Shown: positions 16,894 to 26,815, numbered from the stretch's first letter. The stretch is DNA of 64,000 nucleotides from Rossellomorea aquimaris (GCF_020172085.1 NZ_JAIVAT010000003.1:1612001-1676000); one strand, 5' to 3'. The notes: generated from the letters alone by a model not told the origin. Program-made: numbers and translations.

Positions 16894-17151
16894 TTAGCGA
16901 GTACCGTTGTTGTTTACAAGTTTCACCATCATGTTCGCAATAGCATGTTGCTCTTCAGGAGAAGCGACAGACCATAAATCCGCTAATACTTTTTCCTGAT
17001 CGTTCTTAGCCTCAACTTGATTGGCAAGATAGTCACCAATCTGGTATGCCAAGTCGTTTACTGTTTCATTTTCCATACCGCCGTGTTGAGCCTGGTTAAG
17101 ACGGTCCCCTAAAAAGTTTTTCCATTCAGACCAGTTATCTAATACAGACAT
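16894..17151 (-). CDS. ymfJ: Small protein YmfJ (DUF3243)
   Basis: This 85-residue protein (MSVLDNWSEWKNFLGDRLNQAQ) matches the length and sequence style of B. subtilis YmfJ, a DUF3243 helical protein of unknown function. AAAGGAGG precedes ATG. It lies between ymfI and ymfK, as in B. subtilis, and ends with its own terminator, suggesting a separate small transcript or the end of the ymfF-ymfH-ymfI unit. No active-site motif is visible. Confidence 0.93.
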   Translation of the reverse strand: MSVLDNWSEWKNFLGDRLNQAQHGGMENETVNDLAYQIGDYLANQVEAKNDQEKVLADLWSVASPEEQHAIANMMVKLVNNNGTR

Positions 17152-17240
17152 TTGTCATGACCTCCTTTATTGAAATACAATCTTAGTTTGTATCCAGGAG
17201 AAAAAATTATGCGTCATTATCAAATGGCTTCAGAACTTTT

Positions 17241-17957
17241 TTATGTGTGCCATCCCCCATTGACAGAGAGGGTTTGACCGGTAATATATGTAGCCTTTTT
17301 GGATATCAGGAAATGAATGGAGTCCGCAATCTCATCTGGATGAGCGAAGCGTCCCATTGGAATCTCCTCAAACATGGAAAGCCTATCTTCGTCAGTGAAT
17401 CCACTCAACATATTGGTTTCTACCACTCCCGGTGCTATCGCGTTCACTCTTACCCCACTTGGAGCAAGCTCTTTACTTAAAGATTTCACGAAAGCCAATT
17501 GAGCCCCTTTGACCGTTGAATAAACGACCTCGCAGGCACCGCCTATCTGACCCCAAATGGAGCTTACTATGACGATATTTCCTTTTCTGTCTATCAACTT
17601 CGGCAAAAGTTGCTGAATGAGGAGCATTGGACTTTTGATATGAAGATTGATCATCTGATCCATGTCATTTTCTGAATGATCTTGAAAGAGCCCCCACCCG
17701 GAATTCCCACTACAATAAATAACGGCATCAAGCTGAAAAATGGACTGAACTAGTTTTCCGACTTCCTTTGGAGTGGTGAGATCGGCCCGAATAGGGATTG
17801 CCTCCACCCCAAGTCCTTCAATTTTATGTACTAATTCTTTCATTGCCTTTTCATTGGAATGGTAATGTAAATAAACATTCCACCCCTCTTCTGCAAGTGC
17901 AAGGGCCGTACTGCTTCCAATCCCGCCCGATGCACCTGTAATTAATGCATGTTTCAT
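17241..17957 (-). CDS. ymfI: SDR oxidoreductase YmfI, EF-P 5-aminopentanone reductase
   Basis: YmfI is a short-chain dehydrogenase which in B. subtilis completes the 5-aminopentanol modification of elongation factor P by reducing the 5-aminopentanone form. The 238 residues show the cofactor motif TGASGGIG near the start, a catalytic Ser (VSSIWG) and YSTVK (YxxxK). I start at 17957 (MKHALITG) because GGAG lies nine bases upstream, inside the longer open frame. The adjacent ymfH and ymfF genes belong to the same modification system. A hairpin at 17991-18020 may limit readthrough from ymfH. Confidence 0.9.
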   Translation of the reverse strand: MKHALITGASGGIGSSTALALAEEGWNVYLHYHSNEKAMKELVHKIEGLGVEAIPIRADLTTPKEVGKLVQSIFQLDAVIYCSGNSGWGLFQDHSENDMDQMINLHIKSPMLLIQQLLPKLIDRKGNIVIVSSIWGQIGGACEVVYSTVKGAQLAFVKSLSKELAPSGVRVNAIAPGVVETNMLSGFTDEDRLSMFEEIPMGRFAHPDEIADSIHFLISKKATYITGQTLSVNGGWHT

Positions 17958-17990
17958 TCGTTTCACTCCAAACATTGATCACATAAAGAG

Positions 17991-18020
17991 AGGAACTACT
18001 CTTTGAAAAAGAATAGCTCC
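17991..18020 (-). terminator. Possible attenuator between ymfH and ymfI
   Basis: GGAGCTATTCTTT pairs with AAAGAGTAGTTCC (including G-U pairs) on the minus strand, followed by TCTCTTTAT. The T-tract is poor, so partial termination is more likely. Confidence 0.45.
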
Positions 18021-18027
18021 CCTATGG

Positions 18028-19320
18028 TCATGATTTAGGTACTACCTGACAAACGGTAAATCGTTCTTCGCTAATAATGGAATTGGCTACTGCCTGGATA
18101 TCATCATACTTTAATGATTCAAGTGTCGGTACAACTTCGAATAAATCCATTTCATTAAACGCATATCGCGTGAATTGATTCGCAATGTATTCAGGAGAGT
18201 TAATGGCGCGAAGGAATGAACCGATCTTCTTCTTCTTGGTTCTTTCCAATCCTTCTTCTGTAAAAAGGGATTCCTGTTTCGCTTTCAGAAGCAGGGATTG
18301 TACCTTTTCCGCCAGTTCATCCGGCTTTTCCGTATCTCCACCGACAGTAAGGAATCCAAAGCCATTTTCCTGTGTATAGTCGTAATGGAACGTCTCATCG
18401 ATTAAACCATCATTATAGAGTTCAGAATAATACGCTGAACTCTTCCCAAATAACATGTCAAGGAAGACATTCATGGATAGCTCTTGTCTGAGCATTTCCT
18501 TGCCCTGCTGCTGTGGTTCTGGAGCTTTGAGACCAACTAAGCATTTAGGACTTTGTACGTTCATTTTTAGAACCTGTTTCTTCTCTGCCACAGTGTCAGG
18601 TTCATCCTCGAATTTCCGCTTGATTTCAGGCATTTTTTCATAATCCTTTTTTTCCTGATTTGAACGGATCTGATTCATGATCTGATCAGGATCTACTGCC
18701 CCCACCACAAACAGCAGCATATTGCTTGGGTGGTAGAATGTGTTGTAGCACTGATACAGCATATCTTTCGTAATCGGGGTAATGGACTCGATCGTACCAG
18801 CGATATCAATTTTCACAGGATGATTTTTATACATGTTCTGGATGACCCCGAAGTATAATCGCCAGTCCGGGTTATCATCGTACATGGTGATTTCCTGACC
18901 AATGATGCCTTTTTCTTTTTCTACCGTTTTTTCTGTAAAGTAAGGGTCTTGAACGAAATCAATCAGTGTTTCGAGATTACGCTCAACATTGTTTGTACTG
19001 GAAAATAAATAAGCTGTCCTTGTAAAGGAGGTGAAAGCATTAGCCGATGCCCCTTGTCGGCTGAACTGTTGGAAGACATCTCCATCTTCTTTTTCAAACA
19101 ACTTATGTTCTAAGAAATGAGCAATCCCATCCGGTACTTTGACGAAATCATCTTCACCCAGAGGGACGAAATGATTATCGATGCTTCCATACTTCGTCGT
19201 AAATGTGGCATACGTCTTATTAAAACCTTTTTTTGGGAGAATGTACACGTCCAGTCCATTTGACATTTTTTCATAATATAAATTTTCTTGTAATTGATCG
19301 AAGGAAATTTTCTTCATCAT
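18028..19320 (-). CDS. ymfH: M16-family peptidase YmfH, EF-P modification-associated
   Basis: This 430-residue zinc peptidase of the insulinase type has the inverted zinc motif HFLEH (AHFLEHKLFEKEDG, about residue 68) and an intact distal Glu region (ENLETLIDFVQDPYFTEKTVEKEKGII). YmfH-type proteins are associated with the 5-aminopentanol modification of EF-P in B. subtilis. Its start overlaps the ymfF stop (TAATG); the second ATG at 19317 is better spaced from GGAGGG and may be the real start. YmfF, lacking the zinc motif, is the likely partner subunit. Confidence 0.92.
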   Translation of the reverse strand: MMKKISFDQLQENLYYEKMSNGLDVYILPKKGFNKTYATFTTKYGSIDNHFVPLGEDDFVKVPDGIAHFLEHKLFEKEDGDVFQQFSRQGASANAFTSFTRTAYLFSSTNNVERNLETLIDFVQDPYFTEKTVEKEKGIIGQEITMYDDNPDWRLYFGVIQNMYKNHPVKIDIAGTIESITPITKDMLYQCYNTFYHPSNMLLFVVGAVDPDQIMNQIRSNQEKKDYEKMPEIKRKFEDEPDTVAEKKQVLKMNVQSPKCLVGLKAPEPQQQGKEMLRQELSMNVFLDMLFGKSSAYYSELYNDGLIDETFHYDYTQENGFGFLTVGGDTEKPDELAEKVQSLLLKAKQESLFTEEGLERTKKKKIGSFLRAINSPEYIANQFTRYAFNEMDLFEVVPTLESLKYDDIQAVANSIISEERFTVCQVVPKS

Positions 19321-20594
19321 TATCCCTCCATTCCTGTTAGAAAGTAGATCGTATCAAGTTCAACCTTATTTGCTGCTTTCACTATATCTTCTTTTGTTGT
19401 TTTTTCCACTTCATCAAGCCAATGTTTCAGATCGATTTCTTCGTGAGCAACGGCGTTATGATATAGGACTTCAACCAAGCCCCTGGACGTATCGATCGTT
19501 TCTAAAAGCTGATTGCGAATGACCGCCTTCGTTTGATCGATTTCCCCATCCGTAAAGTCTCCATCCTTCATGGCTTGCAGCTGTTCGTTTATGATACCGA
19601 CAGCCTGATCATACTTCTCGAATTCGATTCCGGACATTACCATCAATAATCCCTTATGACTTTCCAAACGGCTGGCAGCATAGTAAGCCAAGCTTGCTTT
19701 CTCCCTCACATTTATGAACAGTTTAGAATGGGAGAAACCGCCGAAGATCCCGTTGAATACCTGAAGTGCAAAGTAGTCATCATCCCCGTACTTCGTATGT
19801 GTGCGGTAACCCATATTGAGTTTTCCTTGTTTCACATCCTGCTTCTCTTTTATGACGTTTTCTTGTTCTTTCTTCGTCACTTCTGATGCGCCCACTTCTT
19901 GGGGAGTACGGTCACTTAATTTAAGGAGTGAGTCACAGAGACTTTCCACTTCTCTAACCTCAACATCTCCAATCACATACAAATCAAATTGATCTTCAGA
20001 CATCACTTTCTGATAATAGTCATATAATCTCTTTGCGGTAATGGCTTCCACTTCTTCACTCTCACCATTCACATGAAGAGCAAACCGTTCCCCTTTGCAC
20101 ATTTCTTCCACTAACCGTGAATTGGCATAGCGCATTTTATCATCATATACCGCTTCTATTCTCACCTTTTGGTTTCGCTTTTCTTTTTCAACGGTTTTCT
20201 TATCAAATTCATTATTTTCAACATGAGGATTCTGCAGGACATCTGCAAGGAATTCAATCCCTTTTTGAAGTAATGGTTCAGAATCCTTCAGAAACTTCTC
20301 GTTGGCGATTTCAACGGACATACTGACCACATGGTACTCTCCTTTTTTACCTAAATCGACAAAAAAATTGGCACCATATAACTCATCAAGATACGAGCGT
20401 AATTCCGTTGTGCTTGGATATGTCCCTGTACTGCTCTGCATTACATGGGGTAGTAATCCCCGCAATGTAACGGTTTCCGGATCAAGGGGTGCTTTCATCT
20501 TTAATACGAGGCTGTTTGTCTTATACTTATCCGTTTGAACGATATGTAGCGTGTACCCCTGTTTCTTTTTTACTACTTCATTGATGGCTGTCAT
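19320..20594 (-). CDS. ymfF: Inactive M16-type partner YmfF, EF-P modification-associated
   Basis: The 424 residues have the M16 fold pattern, but where HxxEH should be the sequence is GLLPHVMQSSTGTYPS, so zinc binding is lost. In M16B systems such a subunit pairs with an active one, here ymfH, whose start overlaps this stop. AAGGAGG precedes ATG by seven bases. A sigma-A-like promoter lies about 100 bases upstream, so ymfF-ymfH-ymfI probably form one unit independent of the transporter operon. Confidence 0.91.
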   Translation of the reverse strand: MTAINEVVKKKQGYTLHIVQTDKYKTNSLVLKMKAPLDPETVTLRGLLPHVMQSSTGTYPSTTELRSYLDELYGANFFVDLGKKGEYHVVSMSVEIANEKFLKDSEPLLQKGIEFLADVLQNPHVENNEFDKKTVEKEKRNQKVRIEAVYDDKMRYANSRLVEEMCKGERFALHVNGESEEVEAITAKRLYDYYQKVMSEDQFDLYVIGDVEVREVESLCDSLLKLSDRTPQEVGASEVTKKEQENVIKEKQDVKQGKLNMGYRTHTKYGDDDYFALQVFNGIFGGFSHSKLFINVREKASLAYYAASRLESHKGLLMVMSGIEFEKYDQAVGIINEQLQAMKDGDFTDGEIDQTKAVIRNQLLETIDTSRGLVEVLYHNAVAHEEIDLKHWLDEVEKTTKEDIVKAANKVELDTIYFLTGMEG

Positions 20595-20677
20595 CGTACC
20601 GTCCTCCTTAGTTCCACACTTCCGTCATTTTGGATTCAAAAGTTATAAACACCCTTATTGTGCGGTATTTATGTATA

Positions 20678-20707
20678 ACTATACATGTAGAGAGTGATTG
20701 TTTTCAA
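20678..20707 (-). promoter_or_regulatory. Candidate sigma-A promoter of ymfF
   Basis: On the minus strand TTGAAA (20707-20702), 18 bases, TATAGT (20683-20678). Confidence 0.42.
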
Positions 20708-20806
20708 GCATCTTCCTCTGTTGGAAAAATACCCATGGAGTAAACTATAATATGCTTGCAGATTTTCCTTTATGTTTCACGGTGGTAACTCTCTTGATAT
20801 AAAAAA

Positions 20807-20834
20807 AGGATATCCCGACATTTCGGGATATCCT
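20807..20834 (-). terminator. Terminator of the nucleoside transporter operon
   Basis: A perfect 12-bp stem, AGGATATCCCGA with TCGGGATATCCT, and a four-base loop are followed by TTTTTTT on the minus strand, after the nupQ stop. Confidence 0.92.
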
Positions 20835-20855
20835 TCTTGTTGTTATTCAAATGAC

Positions 20856-21815
20856 TTAACGGTTTCCTTTGATATAAGGCGTGCCCAATGCTTTTGGTGC
20901 ATCTGCACGTCCGATGAAGCCTGTAAGTGCAAGTATGGTCAATACATAAGGCGCAATCAAAAGATATACACTAGGAATATTTTCAAATAGCGGAATACTT
21001 GAGCCGATAATACTTAAACTTTGAGCGAACCCGAAGAATAAAGCAGCCCCCATGGCTCCAAGTGGATGCCATTTACCGAATATCAATGCCGCCAGGGCCA
21101 TGAACCCTTGACCGCTTATTGTGGCATGACTAAAGTCTGAGGAGATTGCCTGGGCATATACTCCACCGCCCACCCCAGCAAACGCACCTGAAATGATGAC
21201 ACCGATATAGCGCATTTTCGTTACATTGATCCCCATTGTATCTGCTGCCATAGGGTGTTCCCCGACTGAACGGAGTCTAAGACCGAATGGCGTTTTAAAC
21301 ATTACGAACCAAACGATGAAGGACACTAAGATTGCTACGAATGGCGGCCAATACGTGTTGGAGAAGAAAATATCTCCAATGACAGGTATTTTGTGAAGTA
21401 AAGGGACATCGATCTTACCAAATCCTTCGGAAATGATATCGGTCTGACCTTTACCGTAGATTCTTTTAACCAGGAATAGAGTCAAGCCGACTGCAAGTAA
21501 GTTGATAGCCACACCAGAAACGACCTGATCTGCTCTGAATGTGATCGAAGCAACGGCATGAAGTATGGCAAGTAATGCTCCCATCAGCATGGAAATGATT
21601 AGTGCCACCCATGGTGTCGCTGAACCAAAAGTATCTGCGAATGCAAGATTGAATACAATACTTGAAAATGCTCCAATGACCATTAACCCTTCAAGACCAA
21701 TATTAACTACACCTGAACGCTCTGAGAACGCTCCTCCCAAAGCAGTGAAAATAAGTGGAGTCGCCCAAAGTAATGTAGACGGGATGAGAATAGTCAAAAT
21801 ATCAATAAAGCCCAC
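20856..21815 (-). CDS. nupQ: Nucleoside ABC transporter permease (NupQ type)
   Basis: This 319-residue polytopic membrane protein is of the branched-chain permease superfamily (PnrA/BmpA-associated, YufQ/NupQ type). Glycine-rich hydrophobic segments run throughout, with the motif EHPMAADTMGINVTKMRYIGVIISGAFAGVGGG (about 185-220), the loop that contacts the ATPase. It starts immediately after the nupP stop. Together with NupP it forms the channel for nucleoside import. NupNOPQ in B. subtilis imports guanosine; substrate here is inferred by family. Confidence 0.92.
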   Translation of the reverse strand: MGFIDILTILIPSTLLWATPLIFTALGGAFSERSGVVNIGLEGLMVIGAFSSIVFNLAFADTFGSATPWVALIISMLMGALLAILHAVASITFRADQVVSGVAINLLAVGLTLFLVKRIYGKGQTDIISEGFGKIDVPLLHKIPVIGDIFFSNTYWPPFVAILVSFIVWFVMFKTPFGLRLRSVGEHPMAADTMGINVTKMRYIGVIISGAFAGVGGGVYAQAISSDFSHATISGQGFMALAALIFGKWHPLGAMGAALFFGFAQSLSIIGSSIPLFENIPSVYLLIAPYVLTILALTGFIGRADAPKALGTPYIKGNR

Positions 21816-22865
21816 TTATTTCACCCCCTTTTTACTAAATCGTTGAATCAGATAACGAATCATGTAACCAGATGCTACAAAGAAAATAATAAGAGCAATA
21901 ATAATATCTACCAGTTCATTCGGAATTCCTGCATCGAGTGGCATATTCAGTGCCCCTACTTTAAGTCCTCCGAATAGAAGGGCAGCGAATACAACTCCTA
22001 TGGCTGCATTTCCGCCTAATAGAGCGACAGCGATACCGTCAAACCCGACTCCTGTAAATCCACCTTTAATGGAAGCGTAGCCGAATGTTCCGAGGCCTTC
22101 CATTGCTCCAGCAAGTCCTGCAAATGCACCAGAGATGACCATGGAGAGGATGATGTTCCCGTTCACGTTCATTCCTGCGTATTGAGAAGCATGCTGATTG
22201 AAACCTACTGAACGCAATTCATAACCACGGGTTGTTTTCTCGAGTAAGAACCACATAATGAATACACATGCAAGGGCGATGAAAATCCCCCAATGCAAAC
22301 GGGAATAATCCGTTAAGCTTTCAAAGAATGGTGACTTCAACGAAGCCGTCTCTGCTATATAATCTGTACGATCTTTTCGATCTGTTAACACATCACGGAT
22401 TATGGCATTTGTTACGTGTAGTGCAATATAGTTCATCATGATCGTGACGATAACTTCATGTACACGATATTTCGCTTTAAGTAAACCAGGGATGAAACCC
22501 CAAAGCGCTCCTGCCATTGCTGCTGCAATGATGGCAAGTGGCAGGTGAATCATCTTTGGCAAACCATCAAAGGCAACACCTACCCAGACTGCAGCCAGCC
22601 AACCAACAATCAATTGGCCTTCTACCCCGATATTGAAAAGCCCAGTTCTAAAGGCAAAGGCAACAGCTAAACCTGCCAGAATATATGGTGTGACTTGACG
22701 AACCGTTTCTCCAACATAATATATTTCACCGAAAATACCATTCCATAATGCGGAGTATCCAGCAATCGGATCATATCCACTCACAAGCATGATGATGGTT
22801 CCGACGATGATACCCAAAAGGACTGAGATAACAGGGATTAGTATATTCGTTAATCGATTAGACAT
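21816..22865 (-). CDS. nupP: Nucleoside ABC transporter permease (NupP type)
   Basis: The 349-residue membrane protein begins with a hydrophobic segment (ILIPVISVLLGIIVGTIIMLVSG). Its conserved loop, ELRSVGFNQHASQYAGMNVNGNIILSMVISGAFAGLAGAME (about 217-257), parallels that of the neighbouring permease. It overlaps the ATPase gene by eight bases. It pairs with NupQ as the heterodimeric channel. Confidence 0.92.
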   Translation of the reverse strand: MSNRLTNILIPVISVLLGIIVGTIIMLVSGYDPIAGYSALWNGIFGEIYYVGETVRQVTPYILAGLAVAFAFRTGLFNIGVEGQLIVGWLAAVWVGVAFDGLPKMIHLPLAIIAAAMAGALWGFIPGLLKAKYRVHEVIVTIMMNYIALHVTNAIIRDVLTDRKDRTDYIAETASLKSPFFESLTDYSRLHWGIFIALACVFIMWFLLEKTTRGYELRSVGFNQHASQYAGMNVNGNIILSMVISGAFAGLAGAMEGLGTFGYASIKGGFTGVGFDGIAVALLGGNAAIGVVFAALLFGGLKVGALNMPLDAGIPNELVDIIIALIIFFVASGYMIRYLIQRFSKKGVK

Positions 22866-24393
22866 GTGCGTTTCCTCCCGTTTCCTTCCTCTTAGAACCA
22901 GCCATTAAAAGTCCAAGTTCTTGTTCGGTTGTTTCCTTAGGGTCAACAATCGCCACAATTTGACCTTCGTAAATGACGGCGATACGGTCACTTACATTCA
23001 TGATTTCATCCAGTTCAAATGAAAGAAGCAGAACAGCTTTCCCATTATCCCTTTGTTCAATCAGCCGCTTATGGATAAATTCAATCGCACCTACGTCAAG
23101 ACCCCTCGTTGGCTGTGCCGCAATTAATAAATCAGGATCTCTGTCAACCTCACGGCCTATTATCGCCTTTTGCTGGTTCCCTCCTGATAAAGCACGTGCA
23201 AGAGTAAACTCTGACGGGGTCCTTACATCAAACTCTGAAATTAGTTTTCTCGCTTGATTATAAATATTTTTATAACTTAGGATCCCTTTATTCGAATACG
23301 GCTTCTGGTAGTACGTTTGGAGCACCATATTTTCGCCGATTGGAAAATCAAGAACCAGACCGTGTTTATGGCGGTCCTGAGGAATATGGCCCACTCCTGA
23401 TTCATAAATCTTACGGGGTTTCATATTCATTATTTCTTTGCCATTCAATTTTATCGAACCGCTGTCGACCTTATATAACCCAGTAATGGCCTCAATCAAC
23501 TCGCTTTGTCCGTTCCCATCGACTCCTGCAATACCCAGGATTTCTCCTGCTTTCACTTCAAGATTCAATCCTTTAACTACAGGAACATTGCGATGATCTT
23601 TCACATTCAAATCACGAATCTCTAATACACTATCACTCGGGGAAGCTTCTTTCTTCTCCGTTTTAAATGTGACTTCTCTCCCTACCATCAGGCTGGCAAG
23701 GTGATTCGGGTCGGTTTCCGACACTTTCACTGTGCCTATCCCTTTCCCTTTCCTGATAACGGTTACATTATCACACACTTCCATAATCTCTTTCAGTTTA
23801 TGGGTGATAAGAATAATGGATTTTCCTTCTTTGATCAGGGTTTTCATGATCTGTATAAGCTCTTTGATTTCCTGTGGGGTCAATACAGCTGTAGGTTCAT
23901 CGAAAATCAGGATTTCCGCTCCACGATAAAGCGTCTTTAATATTTCTACACGCTGCTGCATACCAACTGAGATTTCGGAAATTTTAGCGGATGGGTCCAC
24001 TTTCAGGCCGTATCTTTCAGAAATATCCAGAATATCTTTCTCGGCTTTTTTAATATCCACCGTGGCTCCAGCCTTTGGCTCTCTTCCAAGAATAATATTC
24101 TCTGTTACAGTAAAGGTATCTACCAACATGAAATGCTGATGAACCATCCCTATTCCGAGATCATTCGCTATGTTTGGATTGGTGATATTCACTTGCTGTC
24201 CTTTAACTCGAATTTCACCTTGCTCAGGTTGGTAAAGTCCAAATAATACGTTCATCAGTGTTGACTTACCTGCTCCATTTTCACCAAGAAGCGCATGAAT
24301 TTCACCTTTTTTGAGCTGGAGGGTAATATTATCATTTGCTACGATGCCGGGGAATTCTTTGCGAATATTCAACATCTCGATTACATAATCCAT
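22858..24393 (-). CDS. nupO: Nucleoside ABC transporter ATP-binding protein (NupO type)
   Basis: The 511 residues contain two ATPase domains. The first (about 1-235) has Walker A GENGAGKST, signature ISVGMQQR and Walker B ILIFDEPTAVL. The second (about 255-500) has a degenerate Walker A, GVDGNGQSE, in which Gln replaces Lys, and signature LSGGNQQK. This asymmetry is normal for fused sugar- and nucleoside-type ATPases and leaves one fully active site. The gene follows nupN after a 274-base gap that contains a hairpin. Confidence 0.93.
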   Translation of the reverse strand: MDYVIEMLNIRKEFPGIVANDNITLQLKKGEIHALLGENGAGKSTLMNVLFGLYQPEQGEIRVKGQQVNITNPNIANDLGIGMVHQHFMLVDTFTVTENIILGREPKAGATVDIKKAEKDILDISERYGLKVDPSAKISEISVGMQQRVEILKTLYRGAEILIFDEPTAVLTPQEIKELIQIMKTLIKEGKSIILITHKLKEIMEVCDNVTVIRKGKGIGTVKVSETDPNHLASLMVGREVTFKTEKKEASPSDSVLEIRDLNVKDHRNVPVVKGLNLEVKAGEILGIAGVDGNGQSELIEAITGLYKVDSGSIKLNGKEIMNMKPRKIYESGVGHIPQDRHKHGLVLDFPIGENMVLQTYYQKPYSNKGILSYKNIYNQARKLISEFDVRTPSEFTLARALSGGNQQKAIIGREVDRDPDLLIAAQPTRGLDVGAIEFIHKRLIEQRDNGKAVLLLSFELDEIMNVSDRIAVIYEGQIVAIVDPKETTEQELGLLMAGSKRKETGGNAHV

Positions 24394-24622
24394 TGCTATT
24401 CACTCCTTGCATAGGCTGGGGATATCGATCTAGTAGTTAGAGGTCAGACCTTATAACTCTAGAAAAAAAGGGTTTCCCCTTATAAAACTCTAAATGAAAG
24501 ATAGAAAGAAGTTCTATGTTTCAATTAAGGTTCTAAGTAAAATTTCATTGAATCGTCTACTTTTCACATCGGAAGACGCGTGACTCTTGTACCATTATCC
24601 AATCAGAACTTCGTTTTAAAAA

Positions 24623-24661
24623 AGGGATAGGAGACCAGCTTTCATTGATCCCCTTATCCCT
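24623..24661 (-). terminator. Hairpin after nupN, probable partial terminator
   Basis: AGGGATA (24661-24655) pairs with TATCCCT (24629-24623) with further inner pairing, followed by TTTTTT on the minus strand. Partial termination would give more binding protein than channel, as is usual in such operons. Confidence 0.7.
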
Positions 24662-24667
24662 GATACA

Positions 24668-25762
24668 TTAGCTAGCTGAGAATGATTTAGCTTCATCAAG
24701 TGATTCTGGAACAGTGATTTCTCCACTCTTGATCTTTTCTTTCCATTCATCAACTTTCTTCATCACTTCGTCTTTGTTAGAAAGCTCTTCATTAATCGGA
24801 GCTAAACCAACGCCATCTTCGTTAAGACCGTATGAGATAACCTCTCCACCTGGGAAATTGCCATCCTTCGCCTTGCTTGAAAGGTCCATAACCGCATTAT
24901 CAACACGCTTTAATGAAGATGTTAAGATGATGTTGTGATCCCCGACTTTACCTTCTGCTGATTGATCAGAGTCAACACCGATCGCCCATAGTTCACGTGA
25001 AGGGTCTTTCTCTTTTAAGTCACGCGCTTCCTTGAATAGACCGTTACCAGTACCACCAGCTGCATGGAAGATTACGTCAACATCTTGGGAATACATTTTT
25101 GAAGCGATTGTTTGTCCAAGTTCAGCCTTATCAAATGCTCCTGCATAATCCGCAACGATTTCTGCATCAGGATTAACGGATTTAACACCAGCGATGAAAC
25201 CTGAATGGAAACGTTCGATTACAGGGATTTCCATACCTCCGATGAATCCAATCTTGTTTGTTTTTGTTGCTAAACCAGCTGCAACTCCAGCTAGGAATGA
25301 TCCTTCTTGCTCTTTAAACGTAATGCTTGCAACGTTTGGTTGTTCTACAACAGCGTCAACGATTGCAAAATGTGAATCTTTTTGTTGTTGTGCAATATCA
25401 TTGACCGCACCTTGCATTAAGAAACCGATACCATATACTAAGTCAAAGTCTTGACGAGCTAAAGTGTTTAAGTTCGTAGCATAGTCAGCATCAGATTGGG
25501 ATTGTAAGTAGTCAAATCCTTCTTTACCTTTTTCTAAGTCGTATTCTTTACCGAATGCTTGAAGTCCTTCCCAAGCTGATTGGTTGAATGATTTGTCATC
25601 TACCCCACCAACATCTGTTACCATTGCTACTGTAAATTGATCTTCTTTCTTGCCTTCACCACTAGATGTACCTTCTTTGTCCTCGCTTGTCCCACAAGCA
25701 CCTAATAATGTACCTGCTGCCAGAACAAATGACAACGCTAAACCAAATTTACGTTTTTTCAC
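24668..25762 (-). CDS. nupN: BMP-family nucleoside-binding lipoprotein (NupN type)
   Basis: The 364-residue protein starts [24 protein letters not shown], a lipoprotein signal whose lipobox ends at Cys23. A low-complexity Ser/Gly/Lys/Glu linker follows, then a BMP/PnrA domain with [19 protein letters not shown] and [15 protein letters not shown]. It captures nucleosides outside the cell and delivers them to NupOPQ. It lies 50 bases after the GntR gene with no terminator between, so regulator and transporter are probably one operon. Confidence 0.95.
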   Translation of the reverse strand: MKKRKFGLALSFVLAAGTLLGACGTSEDKEGTSSGEGKKEDQFTVAMVTDVGGVDDKSFNQSAWEGLQAFGKEYDLEKGKEGFDYLQSQSDADYATNLNTLARQDFDLVYGIGFLMQGAVNDIAQQQKDSHFAIVDAVVEQPNVASITFKEQEGSFLAGVAAGLATKTNKIGFIGGMEIPVIERFHSGFIAGVKSVNPDAEIVADYAGAFDKAELGQTIASKMYSQDVDVIFHAAGGTGNGLFKEARDLKEKDPSRELWAIGVDSDQSAEGKVGDHNIILTSSLKRVDNAVMDLSSKAKDGNFPGGEVISYGLNEDGVGLAPINEELSNKDEVMKKVDEWKEKIKSGEITVPESLDEAKSFSAS

Positions 25763-25812
25763 CTAGAGTACCCCCTATTATTGTAATAAATTAGTAGTAA
25801 GATAGATTGTTG

Positions 25813-26538
25813 TTATACGCGCTTTCTTAATACCTGGAAGCTAAATTTGTCTGATCTGAAATAGTTTACGGAATACAGGATCGGCTCATCATTTTCATCA
25901 AAATGCATTTGCTTTAAAACGAGTAAGGCCGTTTCCGGTTCGCAATTTAGAATAGGGGAGATTTTATCGTGATATCCCATTGGCTCTATTTGTGCTACCG
26001 CATGAGTGATTCTTTTATTCTCTCGTTTTTCGAGAACGGTGAAAATCGAATTATCCTCGTGTGTGAAATTCCTCGGCATTACCTTTTCAGGAATCTTATC
26101 CACACAATAGACAACCGGTTCCCCATTAGCGGTTCGAACTCTTTCAATCAGGATCACGTCGTCCTCTTCATTGCATGTAAACCTTTTCACATCATCCTCA
26201 GTAGCTTCTTGAGTTGTTGAGCTTAAGAAAATGGTCCCTGGCTCCATACCAGCCTGCTTAATCATGTTCGTTACACTGTTTAACTGCTCGATACCGGAAG
26301 TAAAGAGCGGCTTCGCGTTTACAAATGTACCTACTCCATGACGTCGTACGATGACACTTTCTTCCTCAAGAATTCTGAGAGCTTCCCTTAGAGTAGCTCT
26401 ACTTACGCCTAATTGTTTGGAGAGATCAAATTCTGATGGGAGTTTTTCTTTTTCTTTGTATACTCCCGCTTCGATATCCTTCTTCAAACGGTCAATTACT
26501 TGTAAGTATAAATGCCTATTGTCTGTTTTTATTGTCAC
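25813..26538 (-). CDS. ymfC: GntR/HutC-family regulator (YmfC type)
   Basis: The 241-residue protein has an N-terminal winged helix (about 5-70, [28 protein letters not shown]) and a C-terminal UTRA effector domain (about 85-240). It resembles B. subtilis YmfC. I start at GTG 26538 ([10 protein letters not shown]), with GGTGG about five bases upstream; other GTG codons extend to 26553, so the start is not certain. It is followed by the nucleoside transporter genes. A perfect 8+8 palindrome 27 bases upstream is the likely autoregulatory operator. The effector could be a nucleoside or derivative; this is inference. Confidence 0.9.
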   Translation of the reverse strand: MTIKTDNRHLYLQVIDRLKKDIEAGVYKEKEKLPSEFDLSKQLGVSRATLREALRILEEESVIVRRHGVGTFVNAKPLFTSGIEQLNSVTNMIKQAGMEPGTIFLSSTTQEATEDDVKRFTCNEEDDVILIERVRTANGEPVVYCVDKIPEKVMPRNFTHEDNSIFTVLEKRENKRITHAVAQIEPMGYHDKISPILNCEPETALLVLKQMHFDENDEPILYSVNYFRSDKFSFQVLRKRV

Positions 26539-26564
26539 TGGAACCACCACCACATTTTCTCAAG

Positions 26565-26582
26565 ACATCAGACCTCTGATGT
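26565..26582. promoter_or_regulatory. Palindromic operator, probably of the GntR regulator
   Basis: ACATCAGA-CC-TCTGATGT is a perfect inverted repeat with a 2-base centre, 27 bases upstream of the GntR start. Size and position are typical of GntR-family operators; binding by this protein is inferred. Confidence 0.65.
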
Positions 26583-26815
26583 ATATCTTTCCTACTAATC
26601 GAAAATACTATAACACTTTTCTTTTGATAAATAAATAGCATTGTGTGATTTTGTCGAAAAAAATGATTAGAATGACAATTTAGAATCCTTTTTTGTAAAA
26701 AATTAGGTTAAAAACTGCTTTTGAATGGGTTTTCATGGGATATATTAACTCTAATTTTACATTCGTATCGTATTTTATTATCAAACTTTACATGCACACA
26801 ACAGTGTCTTTACAA

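Noticed and set aside
22858..24393. Second ATPase domain of the transporter lacks the Walker-A lysine, possible inactivation
   Set aside because: GVDGNGQSE is the normal degenerate form in the second half of this fused ATPase family, not damage.
24394..24667. Possible riboswitch between nupN and nupO
   Set aside because: Only the hairpin after nupN is clear; no purine-riboswitch core elements could be recognised.
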